Shown: positions 34,036-43,395, numbered from the stretch's first letter. The stretch: DNA of 64,000 nt from PALSA-1006 sp036171275 (GCA_036171275.1 JAVHQT010000092.1:5883-69882); one strand, 5' to 3'. Notes: generated from the sequence alone by a model not told the origin. A program made the numbers and translations.

Positions 34036-35253
34036 TTACCAAGCTGCTTCTAACAAGCCGGTAAACAGTGAATCCCCTGTTTTTCCAATTGCAGTTGTTG
34101 AGTTGGTGTAAGCATCGCCAGAATACATTGAGTAGTTAGCGTGCAAAGCAACGTTTTGGAACAAGTCATACACGGCAGTCAATGTTACTGCGTTGTCTGA
34201 TACGCCTGCCTTTTTACCGTTACGATATGCGGCGCCTAATGACAAGGTATGCGGTACAACGGTTACATCAACACCAACAGTACTGGCTGATTTTTCGCCA
34301 TAGGTACTATCTGCCGGTGTATTAGCTGCTGTGATATACACACCTGCTTCCATTCCTGCCAATTCACCGTGCGCTTGAATATCAAACCCTGTACCGGTTG
34401 TATTTACAGCAGCAGTTGCTGCGGTTTTTTGGCTACGACCTGATAAAGATTCCGCACCAATAATCATGTTCCAGCCAGCTAGTGTTGGTGTCCATGCAGC
34501 GCTAATCGCTGTTGATGTCATTCCAACACCTGCACCTGGACCATAAGTAAATGATGGCGAGAATTTGCTTACGTTTACATAGCCCATATCATTGCGAACC
34601 ACTAATGCAAGGCCTGAAGTTTGCCCTGCGCCAATACCGGTGTATTGATGAGCAGAGATATCAGTACGGTGTTCTGCCCAACGGATACCACGCGTAACCC
34701 CTGTGCTTGATTCAGTGTAAGCATAGAAAGGGCCTAACGCATCAGTGATGTAAGGAATAACAGACACGGTTGCTGCACCTAGGTCAACTACCATTGGTAC
34801 ACGAATACCAGCGATCAGCGCTCCAGCTGCCGCCATATTGTTTTCCATGATCATACCAACTTTCAACATTTCACCTTCGGCTACACGACCACCGAAAAAT
34901 AATGAGAGTTCGTCAGGAATCTGCCATTGACCGCTGTTGGTTGTTGATCCACCAACATTGTCAGCCGCTTCAGTACCATTGGTTTTTTGGAAACGTGCTT
35001 TCATCAATACTGCAGCATTCAACACTCCAGGAATTGACAAACCTTCGCCTTCAATTTTTTCTTGCGATCCCATCATTGTGAAACCAGCTGCCTTAAATGC
35101 GCGGCCAAAAGCATTGATGATAGGGAAATGCTGTTGGTGACAAGCTGAACATGCCATGCCGGTTTGACGGGCAAAAGCTGGAACAGCGGATGCTTCTGGG
35201 GCAAACACGGTTGCGGCTGCAACGGTTGCTAATGCGAGAGCTACTTTTTTCAT
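34036..35253 (-). CDS. cyc2: Cyc2-type outer-membrane cytochrome-porin (Fe(II) oxidase candidate)
   Basis: A 405-residue precursor with a signal peptide cleaved after ASA (Ala23). One haem c motif, CSACH (Cys35, Cys38, His39), lies just after the mature N-terminus in RQTGMACSACHQQHFP, followed by INAFGRAFKAAGFTM, the block shared by Cyc2 proteins of neutrophilic iron oxidisers. The remaining about 330 residues alternate hydrophobic and polar positions as in a beta-barrel and end in Trp, an outer-membrane assembly signal. Cyc2 is a fused monohaem cytochrome and porin that oxidises Fe(II) at the cell surface. A GAGGAG site precedes the ATG and a terminator follows. No second haem motif exists. 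Confidence 0.9.
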   Translation of the reverse strand: MKKVALALATVAAATVFAPEASAVPAFARQTGMACSACHQQHFPIINAFGRAFKAAGFTMMGSQEKIEGEGLSIPGVLNAAVLMKARFQKTNGTEAADNVGGSTTNSGQWQIPDELSLFFGGRVAEGEMLKVGMIMENNMAAAGALIAGIRVPMVVDLGAATVSVIPYITDALGPFYAYTESSTGVTRGIRWAEHRTDISAHQYTGIGAGQTSGLALVVRNDMGYVNVSKFSPSFTYGPGAGVGMTSTAISAAWTPTLAGWNMIIGAESLSGRSQKTAATAAVNTTGTGFDIQAHGELAGMEAGVYITAANTPADSTYGEKSASTVGVDVTVVPHTLSLGAAYRNGKKAGVSDNAVTLTAVYDLFQNVALHANYSMYSGDAYTNSTTAIGKTGDSLFTGLLEAAW

Positions 35254-35429
35254 TATTTCTCCTCGAGGAAAAGTTAAATTTCTATTAAAGCCGTAGCCAA
35301 AATACTTGGTTTCAACTACAGGCGGCGGAAGATACGGATGGGCGTTTGGCTTGTCAAAAACTTATTGATATTGTGTTGTTTTTTTACAACAATTTTGTTT
35401 TTGAGAAGGTGTGAATTCAAAAACGTCTT

Positions 35430-35954
35430 TTATATTTCTAAAATCATGGGCAAAAATACTTCAGTCACGAGCAACGGGGCTTGTTCTAAGAAGAACAAGG
35501 ATCGGCGTGCCCATAGTTCTGACGGCGGTTGTCTAATTGCGCTGATTGCTTTTTGATATAGCGGGTTTCCGGTTCTTAGTTTTTTGAAGCTGAGTGGGTG
35601 ACGGAAAATTTGCGGGTGGCTGAATAATAGTGTGCCTAGCGGACGGTTTCCTAGCCCTTTCATTGCTCGCCAAGCACCTCGAATGTGTTGCGGGGCACAA
35701 GTGCTGTGGGCAAATACAACGGGTTTGCCGTCTGACCATAAATAGACTTCGCGGGTAAAGGCAAGATGGTTTGGGTTCACTTTCAGCTGCTCGGCTTCAT
35801 CGGCGTTAATTTTGGCCAGTCCACTGTGCAAGGTTTGTACTGAAAATTCTTGGCTGCGTTGTTGAATTCGACGCGTGAGCGATCCGGCATCGTGTAGCCA
35901 AGCTGAATATCCTTCCGCACCTGTTTTTATAAATTTCCTTTTATAATCAAGCAT
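35430..35954 (-). CDS. ubiC: Chorismate lyase
   Basis: UbiC releases pyruvate from chorismate to give 4-hydroxybenzoate, the ring precursor of ubiquinone. The 174-residue protein matches the family length (165 in E. coli) and its pattern: an early WLHDAGSLTRRIQ region, the central strand REVYLWSDGKPVVFAHS, RPLGTLLF and the C-terminal ELWARRSLFFLEQAPLLVTEVFLP. Its ATG overlaps the recG stop by eight bases; recG-ubiC is a typical betaproteobacterial pair. With ispB it points to a ubiquinone-based respiratory chain. Confidence 0.92.
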   Translation of the reverse strand: MLDYKRKFIKTGAEGYSAWLHDAGSLTRRIQQRSQEFSVQTLHSGLAKINADEAEQLKVNPNHLAFTREVYLWSDGKPVVFAHSTCAPQHIRGAWRAMKGLGNRPLGTLLFSHPQIFRHPLSFKKLRTGNPLYQKAISAIRQPPSELWARRSLFFLEQAPLLVTEVFLPMILEI

Positions 35955-37992
35955 TTAGAAAATCCGGTTTGTTTGCCATCCAGCGTTGTAAATGCGCTGT
36001 TGCGGTTTCTGGATCGTTTTTCAGGAGTTCGTCAGCTAGTTTTTGCGCGACTTCCAATAAAGCCGCATCTTCGTTTAAGTCTGCAAATCGTAACATGGGC
36101 ACGCCGCTTTGCCGTGCGCCTAGCAGTTCTCCTGGCCCGCGTAGTTGCATGTCTTGTTGCGCAATTTCAAATCCGTCTGTGCTTTCGTAAATTACTTTTA
36201 GTCTTGCGCGTGCAAGTTGCGATAACGGTTGTTGAAATAGTAATACGCACATGCTTTCTGCTGCGCCTCGTCCGACGCGTCCTCGTAGTTGATGCAGTTG
36301 CGCAAGCCCCATTCGTTCGGCGTGTTCAATCACCATCAGGCTGGCATTGGGGACGTCAACCCCTACTTCGATGACGGTGGTGGCAACGAGTAATTGAATT
36401 TGTCCGGCTTTAAATTCTGCCATGACTTTTGCTTTTTCTGCATTATCAAGTTTGCCATGAACTAAGCCAATGCTTAATTCTGGTAACTGGTTTTCTAACG
36501 CAGCTCGTGTTTCGATAGCCGTTTGTAGTTGTAAGGTTTCCGATTCATCAATGAGGGGGCAAACCCAATAGGCTTGCTGCTTTTTTAAGCAGGCTTGGCG
36601 AACTTTTTCGGTGACTTCTTGCCGTCTTTTTTCATTGATGAGTTTGGTAATAACGGGCGTTCTTCCGGGTGGAAGTTGGTCGATAACAGAAACGTCTAAG
36701 TCTGCGTAATAGCTCATTGCTAAGGTGCGCGGAATGGGTGTGGCACTCATCATCAGTTGGTGCGGCTCAAATTGAGTGTCTGTGTCTTTGCCTTTTTCAC
36801 GCAACGCAAGTCTTTGTTGAACGCCAAATTTGTGTTGTTCGTCAACAATGATGAGCCCTAATTTATTGAATGTGACGCTGGCTTGAAAGAGTGCGTGCGT
36901 TCCGATGGCAAGCTGGGTTTTTCCTAAAGCAATTTGTTCGATTGCCGCATTTTTTTCTTTTTTCTTTAGGCTTCCTGTTAGCCACACTGGGCTGATTCCG
37001 AGCGGTTTCAACCATTCACGTAGTTTTATGTAATGTTGTTCCGCTAATATTTCAGTCGGTGCCATTAATGCGACTTGATAGCTGTTTTCGATGCTTTGTA
37101 AGGCTGCCAGTGCCGCAACAATTGTTTTGCCGCTTCCGACGTCACCTTGTAGTAGGCGCTGCATGGGATGGGTTTTTAGCAAGTCATTTTTTATTTCTTT
37201 CCATACCTTTCTTTGTGCTTCGGTCAGCTCGAAAGGTAATATTTTTAGCAGTTTTTCGGTTAGTAATTTCATTTCTAGCAGCACTGGTGCTGTTTTATTT
37301 TGCCGTTTTTGATAGTGCTTACGCATTGAAAGTTGTTGCGCAAGTAGTTCATCAAATTTGATTCGTTTCCAGGCTGGATGACTTCGCTCCAGTAACGCGC
37401 TTCTGTTTTCGTCAGGTTTTGGGTTGTGAAGTGTTTCGACGCTGCTGGCAAAATCTTCTAACTTGAGTTGTGATTTTATTGATTCTTTTAGTGTGTCATT
37501 TAGTTTTACTTGCTTTAACGCGACTAAAATATATTTTCTAAGTGTTGATTGACTCAAGCCTGCTGTGGTTGGGTATATTGGTGTAAGTGATTGTTTTAAT
37601 TGTATATTTTCATTTGAAATGTGGCATTTTGGATGAATCATTTCAAGCCCGTAATAGCCTTCGCGCACTTCACCTAAGATACGAACTTTTTTTCCTCTTC
37701 CCAGTTGTTTTTCTTGGCTTGGGTAAATATTTAGAAATCTTAGAAAGATAATGCCAGTCTCATCTTTTAGTTGGCAAATTAAACTTTTACGCGGGCGAAA
37801 GCTTATTTCTGCGAAGATTATTTCTCCTTCGATTTGTGCTGTTTGCCCTATTTCTAATTCTGCTATTTTAATTATTTTTGTTTCATCCTCGTACCGAATA
37901 GGTAGATGCAACACAAAATCAAAGGGCTGAATAAGTCCGATTTTTTTGAATTTTAGTTCTGTTGCAGCAGGGATTTTTAAGGTATGAGCCAA
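35947..37992 (-). CDS. recG: ATP-dependent DNA helicase RecG
   Basis: RecG remodels stalled forks and Holliday junctions. The 681-residue protein has a wedge/OB domain (about 20-150), Walker A QGDVGSGKTIVAAL, a DEQH box (LIIVDEQHKFG), the SATPIPRTLA motif III, and the C-terminal LRGRVGRG and QQDMQLRGPGELLG motifs. The start is TTG (37992); no ATG with the right N-terminus is available. This gene and the next three are clearly AT-richer than the rest of the window. It overlaps ubiC by eight bases. Confidence 0.94.
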   Translation of the reverse strand: MAHTLKIPAATELKFKKIGLIQPFDFVLHLPIRYEDETKIIKIAELEIGQTAQIEGEIIFAEISFRPRKSLICQLKDETGIIFLRFLNIYPSQEKQLGRGKKVRILGEVREGYYGLEMIHPKCHISNENIQLKQSLTPIYPTTAGLSQSTLRKYILVALKQVKLNDTLKESIKSQLKLEDFASSVETLHNPKPDENRSALLERSHPAWKRIKFDELLAQQLSMRKHYQKRQNKTAPVLLEMKLLTEKLLKILPFELTEAQRKVWKEIKNDLLKTHPMQRLLQGDVGSGKTIVAALAALQSIENSYQVALMAPTEILAEQHYIKLREWLKPLGISPVWLTGSLKKKEKNAAIEQIALGKTQLAIGTHALFQASVTFNKLGLIIVDEQHKFGVQQRLALREKGKDTDTQFEPHQLMMSATPIPRTLAMSYYADLDVSVIDQLPPGRTPVITKLINEKRRQEVTEKVRQACLKKQQAYWVCPLIDESETLQLQTAIETRAALENQLPELSIGLVHGKLDNAEKAKVMAEFKAGQIQLLVATTVIEVGVDVPNASLMVIEHAERMGLAQLHQLRGRVGRGAAESMCVLLFQQPLSQLARARLKVIYESTDGFEIAQQDMQLRGPGELLGARQSGVPMLRFADLNEDAALLEVAQKLADELLKNDPETATAHLQRWMANKPDFLNA

Positions 37993-38077
37993 GGTTTTTA
38001 AATTGACTTAGGTACTATTTTTGAGACGCACAGCTCAGTTTCTGATTGAACTATGTGTCTTTTATTTTGATTCTTTT

Positions 38078-40507
38078 TTATACGTCGAGGTTTTTAACAC
38101 CTAAAGCATTCTCTTCAATAAAAAGTCTTCTTGGTTCAACAATATCACCCATTAAAGTAGTGAATATTTCGTCTGCCGCAATTGCATCTTCAATTCTTAC
38201 TTGCAGCAAAATCCGGTTGTTGATATCCATTGTCGTTTCCCATAATTGTTCTGGGTTCATTTCTCCAAGACCTTTATAGCGTTGAATGCTTACGCCACGT
38301 TTTGCTTCTTCTAATAGCCATTCAATTGCGTGTTTAAAGCTTATTGCTGCTCGGCGCTGCTCGCCTTTTATAACATAACTGGTTGGTGAAATTAGACCTT
38401 GTAATGCGTTTGCTGTTTGCCGAATTTGTTGGTAATCGCCGCCCTCTAAAAAAGATTTATCTAGGTAAGTAACCGAGTGATTTCCGTGAAATGTTTTTGA
38501 AAGCTTTAATTTAAATTCTCCATTTTCATTGCTTTCAACGCTTGTTTTTATCATTCCACCACACGCATTCTCTAACAGTGTAGCGCTGGCTTTCGCACTA
38601 TTTTCATCGTCTAAGCTAAGTGAAGGTAAAAGTAATAATGCATGTGAAGCTTCTGGTGCAATGAATCTTGATAGTCGCTCGATCACCGCTTCTGCTAGAA
38701 AGTATTGTTTGGCCAACTCAGCAAGTACTTCACCCTCAATCGGCGTTGCGTCTAGTGCGGTAAAAAATGCAGCGTTATTTAATGCAGATTTAAGCATGTA
38801 AGTTTTCATTTCATGCTCATCTTTCAAGTAGCGTTCATCTTTTCCTTGTTTGATTTTGTATAAAGGTGGTTGTGCAATATAAATATGACCACGTTCTACC
38901 AATTCCGGCATTTGACGGTAGAAAAATGTCAGTAATAATGTGCGAATGTGCGCGCCATCAACGTCAGCATCGGTCATGATTATGATCCGGTGATATCGTA
39001 GTTTTTCTGCGTTATATTCTTCTTTGCCAATTCCCGTGCCTAGGACAGTAATCAAAATCGCTATTTCTTGCGACGAAATCAATTTTTCAAAACGTGCTTT
39101 TTCAACGTTTAAAATTTTCCCTTTTAAAGGCAAAATAGCTTGAAATTTACGATCTCTTCCTTGCTTTGCCGACCCCCCTGCAGAATCACCTTCCACTAAA
39201 TATAGTTCTGATAATGCTGGGTCTTTTTCTTGGCAATCAGCTAATTTTCCTGGTAAGCCAATCCCATCCAAAATCCCTTTCCGCCTCGTCAGCTCTCTTG
39301 CTTTTCTGGCTGCATCTCTTGCCCTTGCAGCATCAATAATTTTGTTGCAAATTATTTTTGCGTCGATCGGATTTTCAAGTAAAAAGTCGTTTAATTTTTG
39401 CGTAACTATTTCTTGTACAGCTGGCTGAACTTCGCTTGAGACGAGTTTATCTTTTGTTTGTGAAGAAAATTTTGGTTCCGGTACTTTGACTGATAAAACG
39501 CAGGTCAATCCTTCGCGCATGTCATCGCCAGCAGTTTCAATTTTAGCTTTTTTAGCTAATTCGTGTTCCTCAATGTATTTATTAATAACACGTGTCATTG
39601 CCATTCTTAAACCGGTTAAGTGTGAACCACCATCGCGTTGTGGAATGTTATTAGTGAAACATTGCACCACTTCTGAATAACTATCATTCCATTGCATGGC
39701 AACGTCCACTTGAACTGTATCTTTTTCTCCGGTAGCTGAGAATGTTTTTGGATGTAGAACGGTTTTACTTTTGTTCATATACTCCACAAAACCTTTTACT
39801 CCTCCGGAATAGGCAAAGTTTTCACTTTTACCTGTTCTTACATCGATTAGTTCTATTTTTACGCCATTATTTAAAAATGATAGCTCACGAAGACGTTTCG
39901 CTAGAATCTCATAATGAAATTCAATATTTCCAAATATTTCTTTGTCAGCTAAAAAATGGACTTCTGTACCTGTCTTAGTTGTTTCACCATAAAATTTTAC
40001 CGGTGAAACTTCAATATTTTTCTGAATTTCAATTATTCTATCTTTTACTACGCCTCGTTCAAATTCTATGCCATATTTTTTATGATCCCGGTAAGTTATC
40101 AATTTTAACCATTGCGAAAGCCCATTGACGCAACTTACCCCTACTCCATGCAATCCCCCCGATACTTTGTAGCTGTTTTGATTAAATTTTCCACCTGCAT
40201 GAAGCACAGTTAGAACAATTTCTGCAGCTGATCTTTTAGGTTCGTGTTTGTCGTCGAATTTTATTCCAACAGGTATTCCTCTCCCGTTGTCTGAAACTGA
40301 AATTGAGTTATCACCATGAATAATAACTTTAATGTCATCGCAGTGACCAGCCAACGATTCGTCAATTGCATTATCGACCACTTCAAAAACCATATGATGT
40401 AAACCAGTACCATCTGAAGTATCTCCAATATACATTCCTGGACGTTTTCTAACTGCTTCCAGTCCTTCTAATTGTTGAATACTTGATTCGTCATAATTTT
40501 CGTTCAT
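38078..40507 (-). CDS. gyrB: DNA gyrase subunit B
   Basis: The ATPase subunit of gyrase. The 809-residue protein (E. coli 804) has the GHKL ATPase (VVDNAIDESLAGHCDD, SDNGRGIPVG, GGLHGVGVSCVN), the TOPRIM region (LYLVEGDSAGGSAKQGRDR and MTDADVDGAHIRTLLLT) and the C-terminal RYKGLGEMNPEQLWETTMD. It lies 37 bases downstream of dnaN with the parS-like site in the gap. The dnaN-gyrB order without recF is typical of Betaproteobacteria. Confidence 0.98.
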   Translation of the reverse strand: MNENYDESSIQQLEGLEAVRKRPGMYIGDTSDGTGLHHMVFEVVDNAIDESLAGHCDDIKVIIHGDNSISVSDNGRGIPVGIKFDDKHEPKRSAAEIVLTVLHAGGKFNQNSYKVSGGLHGVGVSCVNGLSQWLKLITYRDHKKYGIEFERGVVKDRIIEIQKNIEVSPVKFYGETTKTGTEVHFLADKEIFGNIEFHYEILAKRLRELSFLNNGVKIELIDVRTGKSENFAYSGGVKGFVEYMNKSKTVLHPKTFSATGEKDTVQVDVAMQWNDSYSEVVQCFTNNIPQRDGGSHLTGLRMAMTRVINKYIEEHELAKKAKIETAGDDMREGLTCVLSVKVPEPKFSSQTKDKLVSSEVQPAVQEIVTQKLNDFLLENPIDAKIICNKIIDAARARDAARKARELTRRKGILDGIGLPGKLADCQEKDPALSELYLVEGDSAGGSAKQGRDRKFQAILPLKGKILNVEKARFEKLISSQEIAILITVLGTGIGKEEYNAEKLRYHRIIIMTDADVDGAHIRTLLLTFFYRQMPELVERGHIYIAQPPLYKIKQGKDERYLKDEHEMKTYMLKSALNNAAFFTALDATPIEGEVLAELAKQYFLAEAVIERLSRFIAPEASHALLLLPSLSLDDENSAKASATLLENACGGMIKTSVESNENGEFKLKLSKTFHGNHSVTYLDKSFLEGGDYQQIRQTANALQGLISPTSYVIKGEQRRAAISFKHAIEWLLEEAKRGVSIQRYKGLGEMNPEQLWETTMDINNRILLQVRIEDAIAADEIFTTLMGDIVEPRRLFIEENALGVKNLDV

Positions 40508-40524
40508 TTTTTTTCCATCTTTAA

Positions 40525-40540
40525 TGTTTCACGTGAAACT
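40525..40540. promoter_or_regulatory. parS centromere-like site (ParB binding)
   Basis: TGTTTCACGTGAAACT matches the bacterial parS palindrome TGTTTCACGTGAAACA at 15 of 16 positions. It fills the short gap between gyrB and dnaN, and parS sites cluster near the replication origin. parA/parB are not in the window. The perfect 14-bp palindrome core GTTTCACGTGAAAC makes chance occurrence very unlikely. Confidence 0.9.
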
Positions 40541-40544
40541 AAAT

Positions 40545-41648
40545 TTAAATCCGCATTGGCATAACAACATATTTGAAATTGAAATTATCTTTTAGGGAAA
40601 GCAAAATACTTGAATTAGAATCACCAAAAGAAAGCGTGATTATTTCGTCACTAATACCATTTAAACCATCAATCAAATAATTGACATTAAACCCAATATC
40701 GATACTTGGACCTTTGTAATCAATATCAATTTCTTCTTGCGCTTCTTCTTGTTCACCGTTGGAACTAATCAAAGTTAAATTATCAGCAGTTAGAACAATA
40801 CGAATCCCTTTAAAGCGCTCATTGGATAAAATGGCAGATCGTTGCAATGCCTTTAAAAAGGTAAGGCGATTAAGTAATAAATGATTACTATAAGTGGGAA
40901 TAACACGTTGAAAATCTGGAAACTTTCCATCGATTAGCTTTGAAATTAAAATAATTTCATTAAATTCAATTTTAATTTGCCTGTCACTTAAATTTATTTG
41001 GATTAAATCGTCTGTATCAAGTAAATTTTTGTAAAGTTCTGCAACCGCCTTTCTTGGCAAAATAAATTCAAATTTAGATGAATTGCCTTCTAGAACGGAA
41101 TCAATATAGGCTAAGCGATGACCATCGGTGGCAACTAACGATAGTCGGTTGTTTTCAAAGAAAAATAAAACACCATTTAAATAGTAGCGAATATCTTGCT
41201 GCGCCATTGAAAAAATAACTGAACTAAGCATTTTCTTTAAAAGAAAATGAGGAAGCGCAAAGGTATGATTTATATCTATATCTTCAAGAACTGTTGGAAA
41301 ATCAGCAGCAGGTAAAGTCTGAATGTTGAATTTACTTTTATTACACTTAAGATTGAGACGATTTGATTCATAACTCAAAGACACTTCACTTTGTTCAGGT
41401 AAAACACGCAAAATTTCTTGCAACTTTTTACCGGCTACTGTTACTGAGAAATGCGATTTATTTAAAGGGATTTTTTGCTGGGCAATAATCTGACTTTCTT
41501 GATCGCTGGAAATTAAGCGAATAGATTCTTCAGATGATTCAATTAGAATATTAGAAAGAATTGGGAGGTTGTGTTTTTTTTCGATAATGCCAATTACTTT
41601 TTGAACTAATTTAAGTAACAAATCACGATCTATTTTGTTTATAAACAT
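40545..41648 (-). CDS. dnaN: DNA polymerase III beta subunit (sliding clamp)
   Basis: The 367-residue protein matches the clamp family (E. coli 366), with three repeats of the clamp fold: SNILIES, VTVAGKKLQEILRVLPE, YLNGVLFFFENNRLSLVATDGHRLAY and the C-terminal YVVMPMRI. The C-terminal V-MPMR is the invariant clamp end. The gene is AT-rich, and its 5' end faces the proposed origin. In most bacteria dnaA directly precedes it; here it is absent and a 327-base gene-free segment lies upstream. Confidence 0.97.
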   Translation of the reverse strand: MFINKIDRDLLLKLVQKVIGIIEKKHNLPILSNILIESSEESIRLISSDQESQIIAQQKIPLNKSHFSVTVAGKKLQEILRVLPEQSEVSLSYESNRLNLKCNKSKFNIQTLPAADFPTVLEDIDINHTFALPHFLLKKMLSSVIFSMAQQDIRYYLNGVLFFFENNRLSLVATDGHRLAYIDSVLEGNSSKFEFILPRKAVAELYKNLLDTDDLIQINLSDRQIKIEFNEIILISKLIDGKFPDFQRVIPTYSNHLLLNRLTFLKALQRSAILSNERFKGIRIVLTADNLTLISSNGEQEEAQEEIDIDYKGPSIDIGFNVNYLIDGLNGISDEIITLSFGDSNSSILLSLKDNFNFKYVVMPMRI

Positions 41649-41975
41649 AGATAATTCCTTAAGATTAATAATAAGTGCTGTCTAAAAAATGGATAAAGCT
41701 TAAAACCCTTATAAATCAATAACTTATGTTAAATAAAACCTGTGGATAACTTGCAGTTTTAACGGTGGTATTTTGTGAATGAAATAAAAAGCAAACTATA
41801 AAAAGAGATTAACTAACAAATCTTAAACTGGAAAAAAGTTAAATTGAAAAGTAAAAAAACAAATAAAAGGGCAAATTTAATTTTTAAATGAAAATTTTCT
41901 GTATTGATATCAAGAAATTTCTAAAAAAATTGAACATTGCTATTTTAGCAGTTCAATACGCAACACACGCATAAA
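41649..41975. other. Probable replication origin (oriC) region
   Basis: A 327-base stretch with no gene, very AT-rich, especially 41820-41935. It holds one consensus DnaA box in reverse orientation, TGTGGATAA (41741-41749), and weaker look-alikes (ATGGATAA near 41689, TTGTGAATGA near 41773). It separates the minus-strand dnaN-gyrB-recG block from an all plus-strand arm. Together with parS at 40525 it is the best origin candidate. It also holds the divergent promoters of dnaN and cysG. Confidence 0.75.
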
Positions 41976-43373
41976 ATGAAATTCTTACCAATTTTTTACA
42001 AAATAGATAATAAAAAATGCCTAGTGATCGGTGGGGGTGAAGTTGCCGAAAGAAAGGTAGACTTATTGTGTGAGGCAGGTGCGTTTGTAACAGTTGTTGC
42101 ACCACAAATTAGCGTCAATTTACAAAAAAACCCACAGGTTGAATGCGTTTTTTCAGTATTCAAAAAAGAACATTTAGATGATGTGGCGCTGGTTATTGCT
42201 GCGACAAATAATAAGCAACTTAACCGAGAAATTTCGCAAGGGGCGCAAGCAAGGCAAATACCGGTGAATGTAGTGGACGATCTGGAATTGTGTTCATTTA
42301 TTACTCCCGCTATTTTAGATCGGTCGCCGTTGTTGATTGCCTTTTCGACTGGTGGAACGTCTCCGGTGCTGGCTAGAATTTTACGAAGTAAGCTAGAAAC
42401 AATTATTCCGCACAATTATGGTTTATTAGCCAAATTTGCGGAGCAATTTAGAGAAAAAATAAAAAGCCATTTACCCTTTAAGCAACGACGGATTTTTTGG
42501 GAAAAAATACTCAATAGTGACATTGCGGAAAAAGTAATGATTGGCGCTGAGGATAAAGCGGAAGAAATGCTGAATGAATTACTTGAAAACACGGAACAGG
42601 CAAAGGGAGAAGTGTACTTGGTAGGTGCAGGTCCGGGCGATCCCGATTTAATGACTTTTAGGGCGCTGAGATTACTGCAACAAGCAGATGTGGTTGTCTA
42701 TGACAATTTGGTTTCGGAACCAATTTTAGCCATGGCAAGGCGCGATGCAGAACGCATTTATGTGGGTAAAAAATGCGCGCAACACTCGCTGCCGCAAGAA
42801 AAAATAAATGATTTATTGGTGAGACTGGCGAAATTAGGAAAAAGAGTATGCCGCCTGAAGGGAGGCGATCCGTTTATTTTTGGGCGCGGTGGCGAAGAAA
42901 TTGAAACGTTGGCTAGACAGGGAATTCAATTCCAAGTCGTACCGGGAATTACAGCAGCAAGCGGCGCTGCCAGTTACGCGGGTATTCCGCTGACTCATCG
43001 AGATTATGCACAATCATGTATTTTTATTACTGGTCATTTAAAAGATGGCAGCATGGATCTGGATTGGGAAGGATTAGTCAGACCTAAACAAACGATTGTG
43101 GTTTATATGGGGCTAAATGGCTTGAACTTTTTGTGTGCAAAATTGATACAACATGGTTTGGAGATGAATACGCCGATAGCGTTAATTGAACAAGCAACAA
43201 CGTTGAAACAGCGCGTTATAACAGGAACACTAAGCTCGATCATGGCGATTACAGAAAAAGAAAAACCGCAATCGCCTACCTTAATTATTATAGGCAGCGT
43301 TGTTTTATTAAGGGAAAAATTGAATTGGTTTAGCCCTGATAAAAAAGATGGTAGCCAAAAACTTTGGTTATAA
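41976..43373 (+). CDS. cysG: Siroheme synthase (trifunctional CysG)
   Basis: CysG makes sirohaem from uroporphyrinogen III by methylation, oxidation and iron insertion, the cofactor of sulfite and nitrite reductases. The 465-residue protein has an N-terminal SirC/precorrin-2 dehydrogenase and ferrochelatase part (KCLVIGGGEVAERKVDLL, LIAFSTGGTSPVLAR) and a C-terminal uroporphyrinogen methyltransferase (VYLVGAGPGDPDLMTFRALRL, GGDPFIFGRGGEE, PGITAASGAASYAGIPLTHR). E. coli CysG is 457 residues. It is the first plus-strand gene after the origin candidate and is AT-rich. The glycine riboswitch begins 23 bases downstream. Confidence 0.95.
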   Translation: MKFLPIFYKIDNKKCLVIGGGEVAERKVDLLCEAGAFVTVVAPQISVNLQKNPQVECVFSVFKKEHLDDVALVIAATNNKQLNREISQGAQARQIPVNVVDDLELCSFITPAILDRSPLLIAFSTGGTSPVLARILRSKLETIIPHNYGLLAKFAEQFREKIKSHLPFKQRRIFWEKILNSDIAEKVMIGAEDKAEEMLNELLENTEQAKGEVYLVGAGPGDPDLMTFRALRLLQQADVVVYDNLVSEPILAMARRDAERIYVGKKCAQHSLPQEKINDLLVRLAKLGKRVCRLKGGDPFIFGRGGEEIETLARQGIQFQVVPGITAASGAASYAGIPLTHRDYAQSCIFITGHLKDGSMDLDWEGLVRPKQTIVVYMGLNGLNFLCAKLIQHGLEMNTPIALIEQATTLKQRVITGTLSSIMAITEKEKPQSPTLIIIGSVVLLREKLNWFSPDKKDGSQKLWL

Positions 43374-43395
43374 TCCAAAGAGCTGAATAAACCGA

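Noticed and set aside
38078..41648. Missing recF between dnaN and gyrB as evidence of a rearrangement
   Set aside because: Betaproteobacteria commonly have dnaN-gyrB without recF, so only the absent dnaA is unusual.
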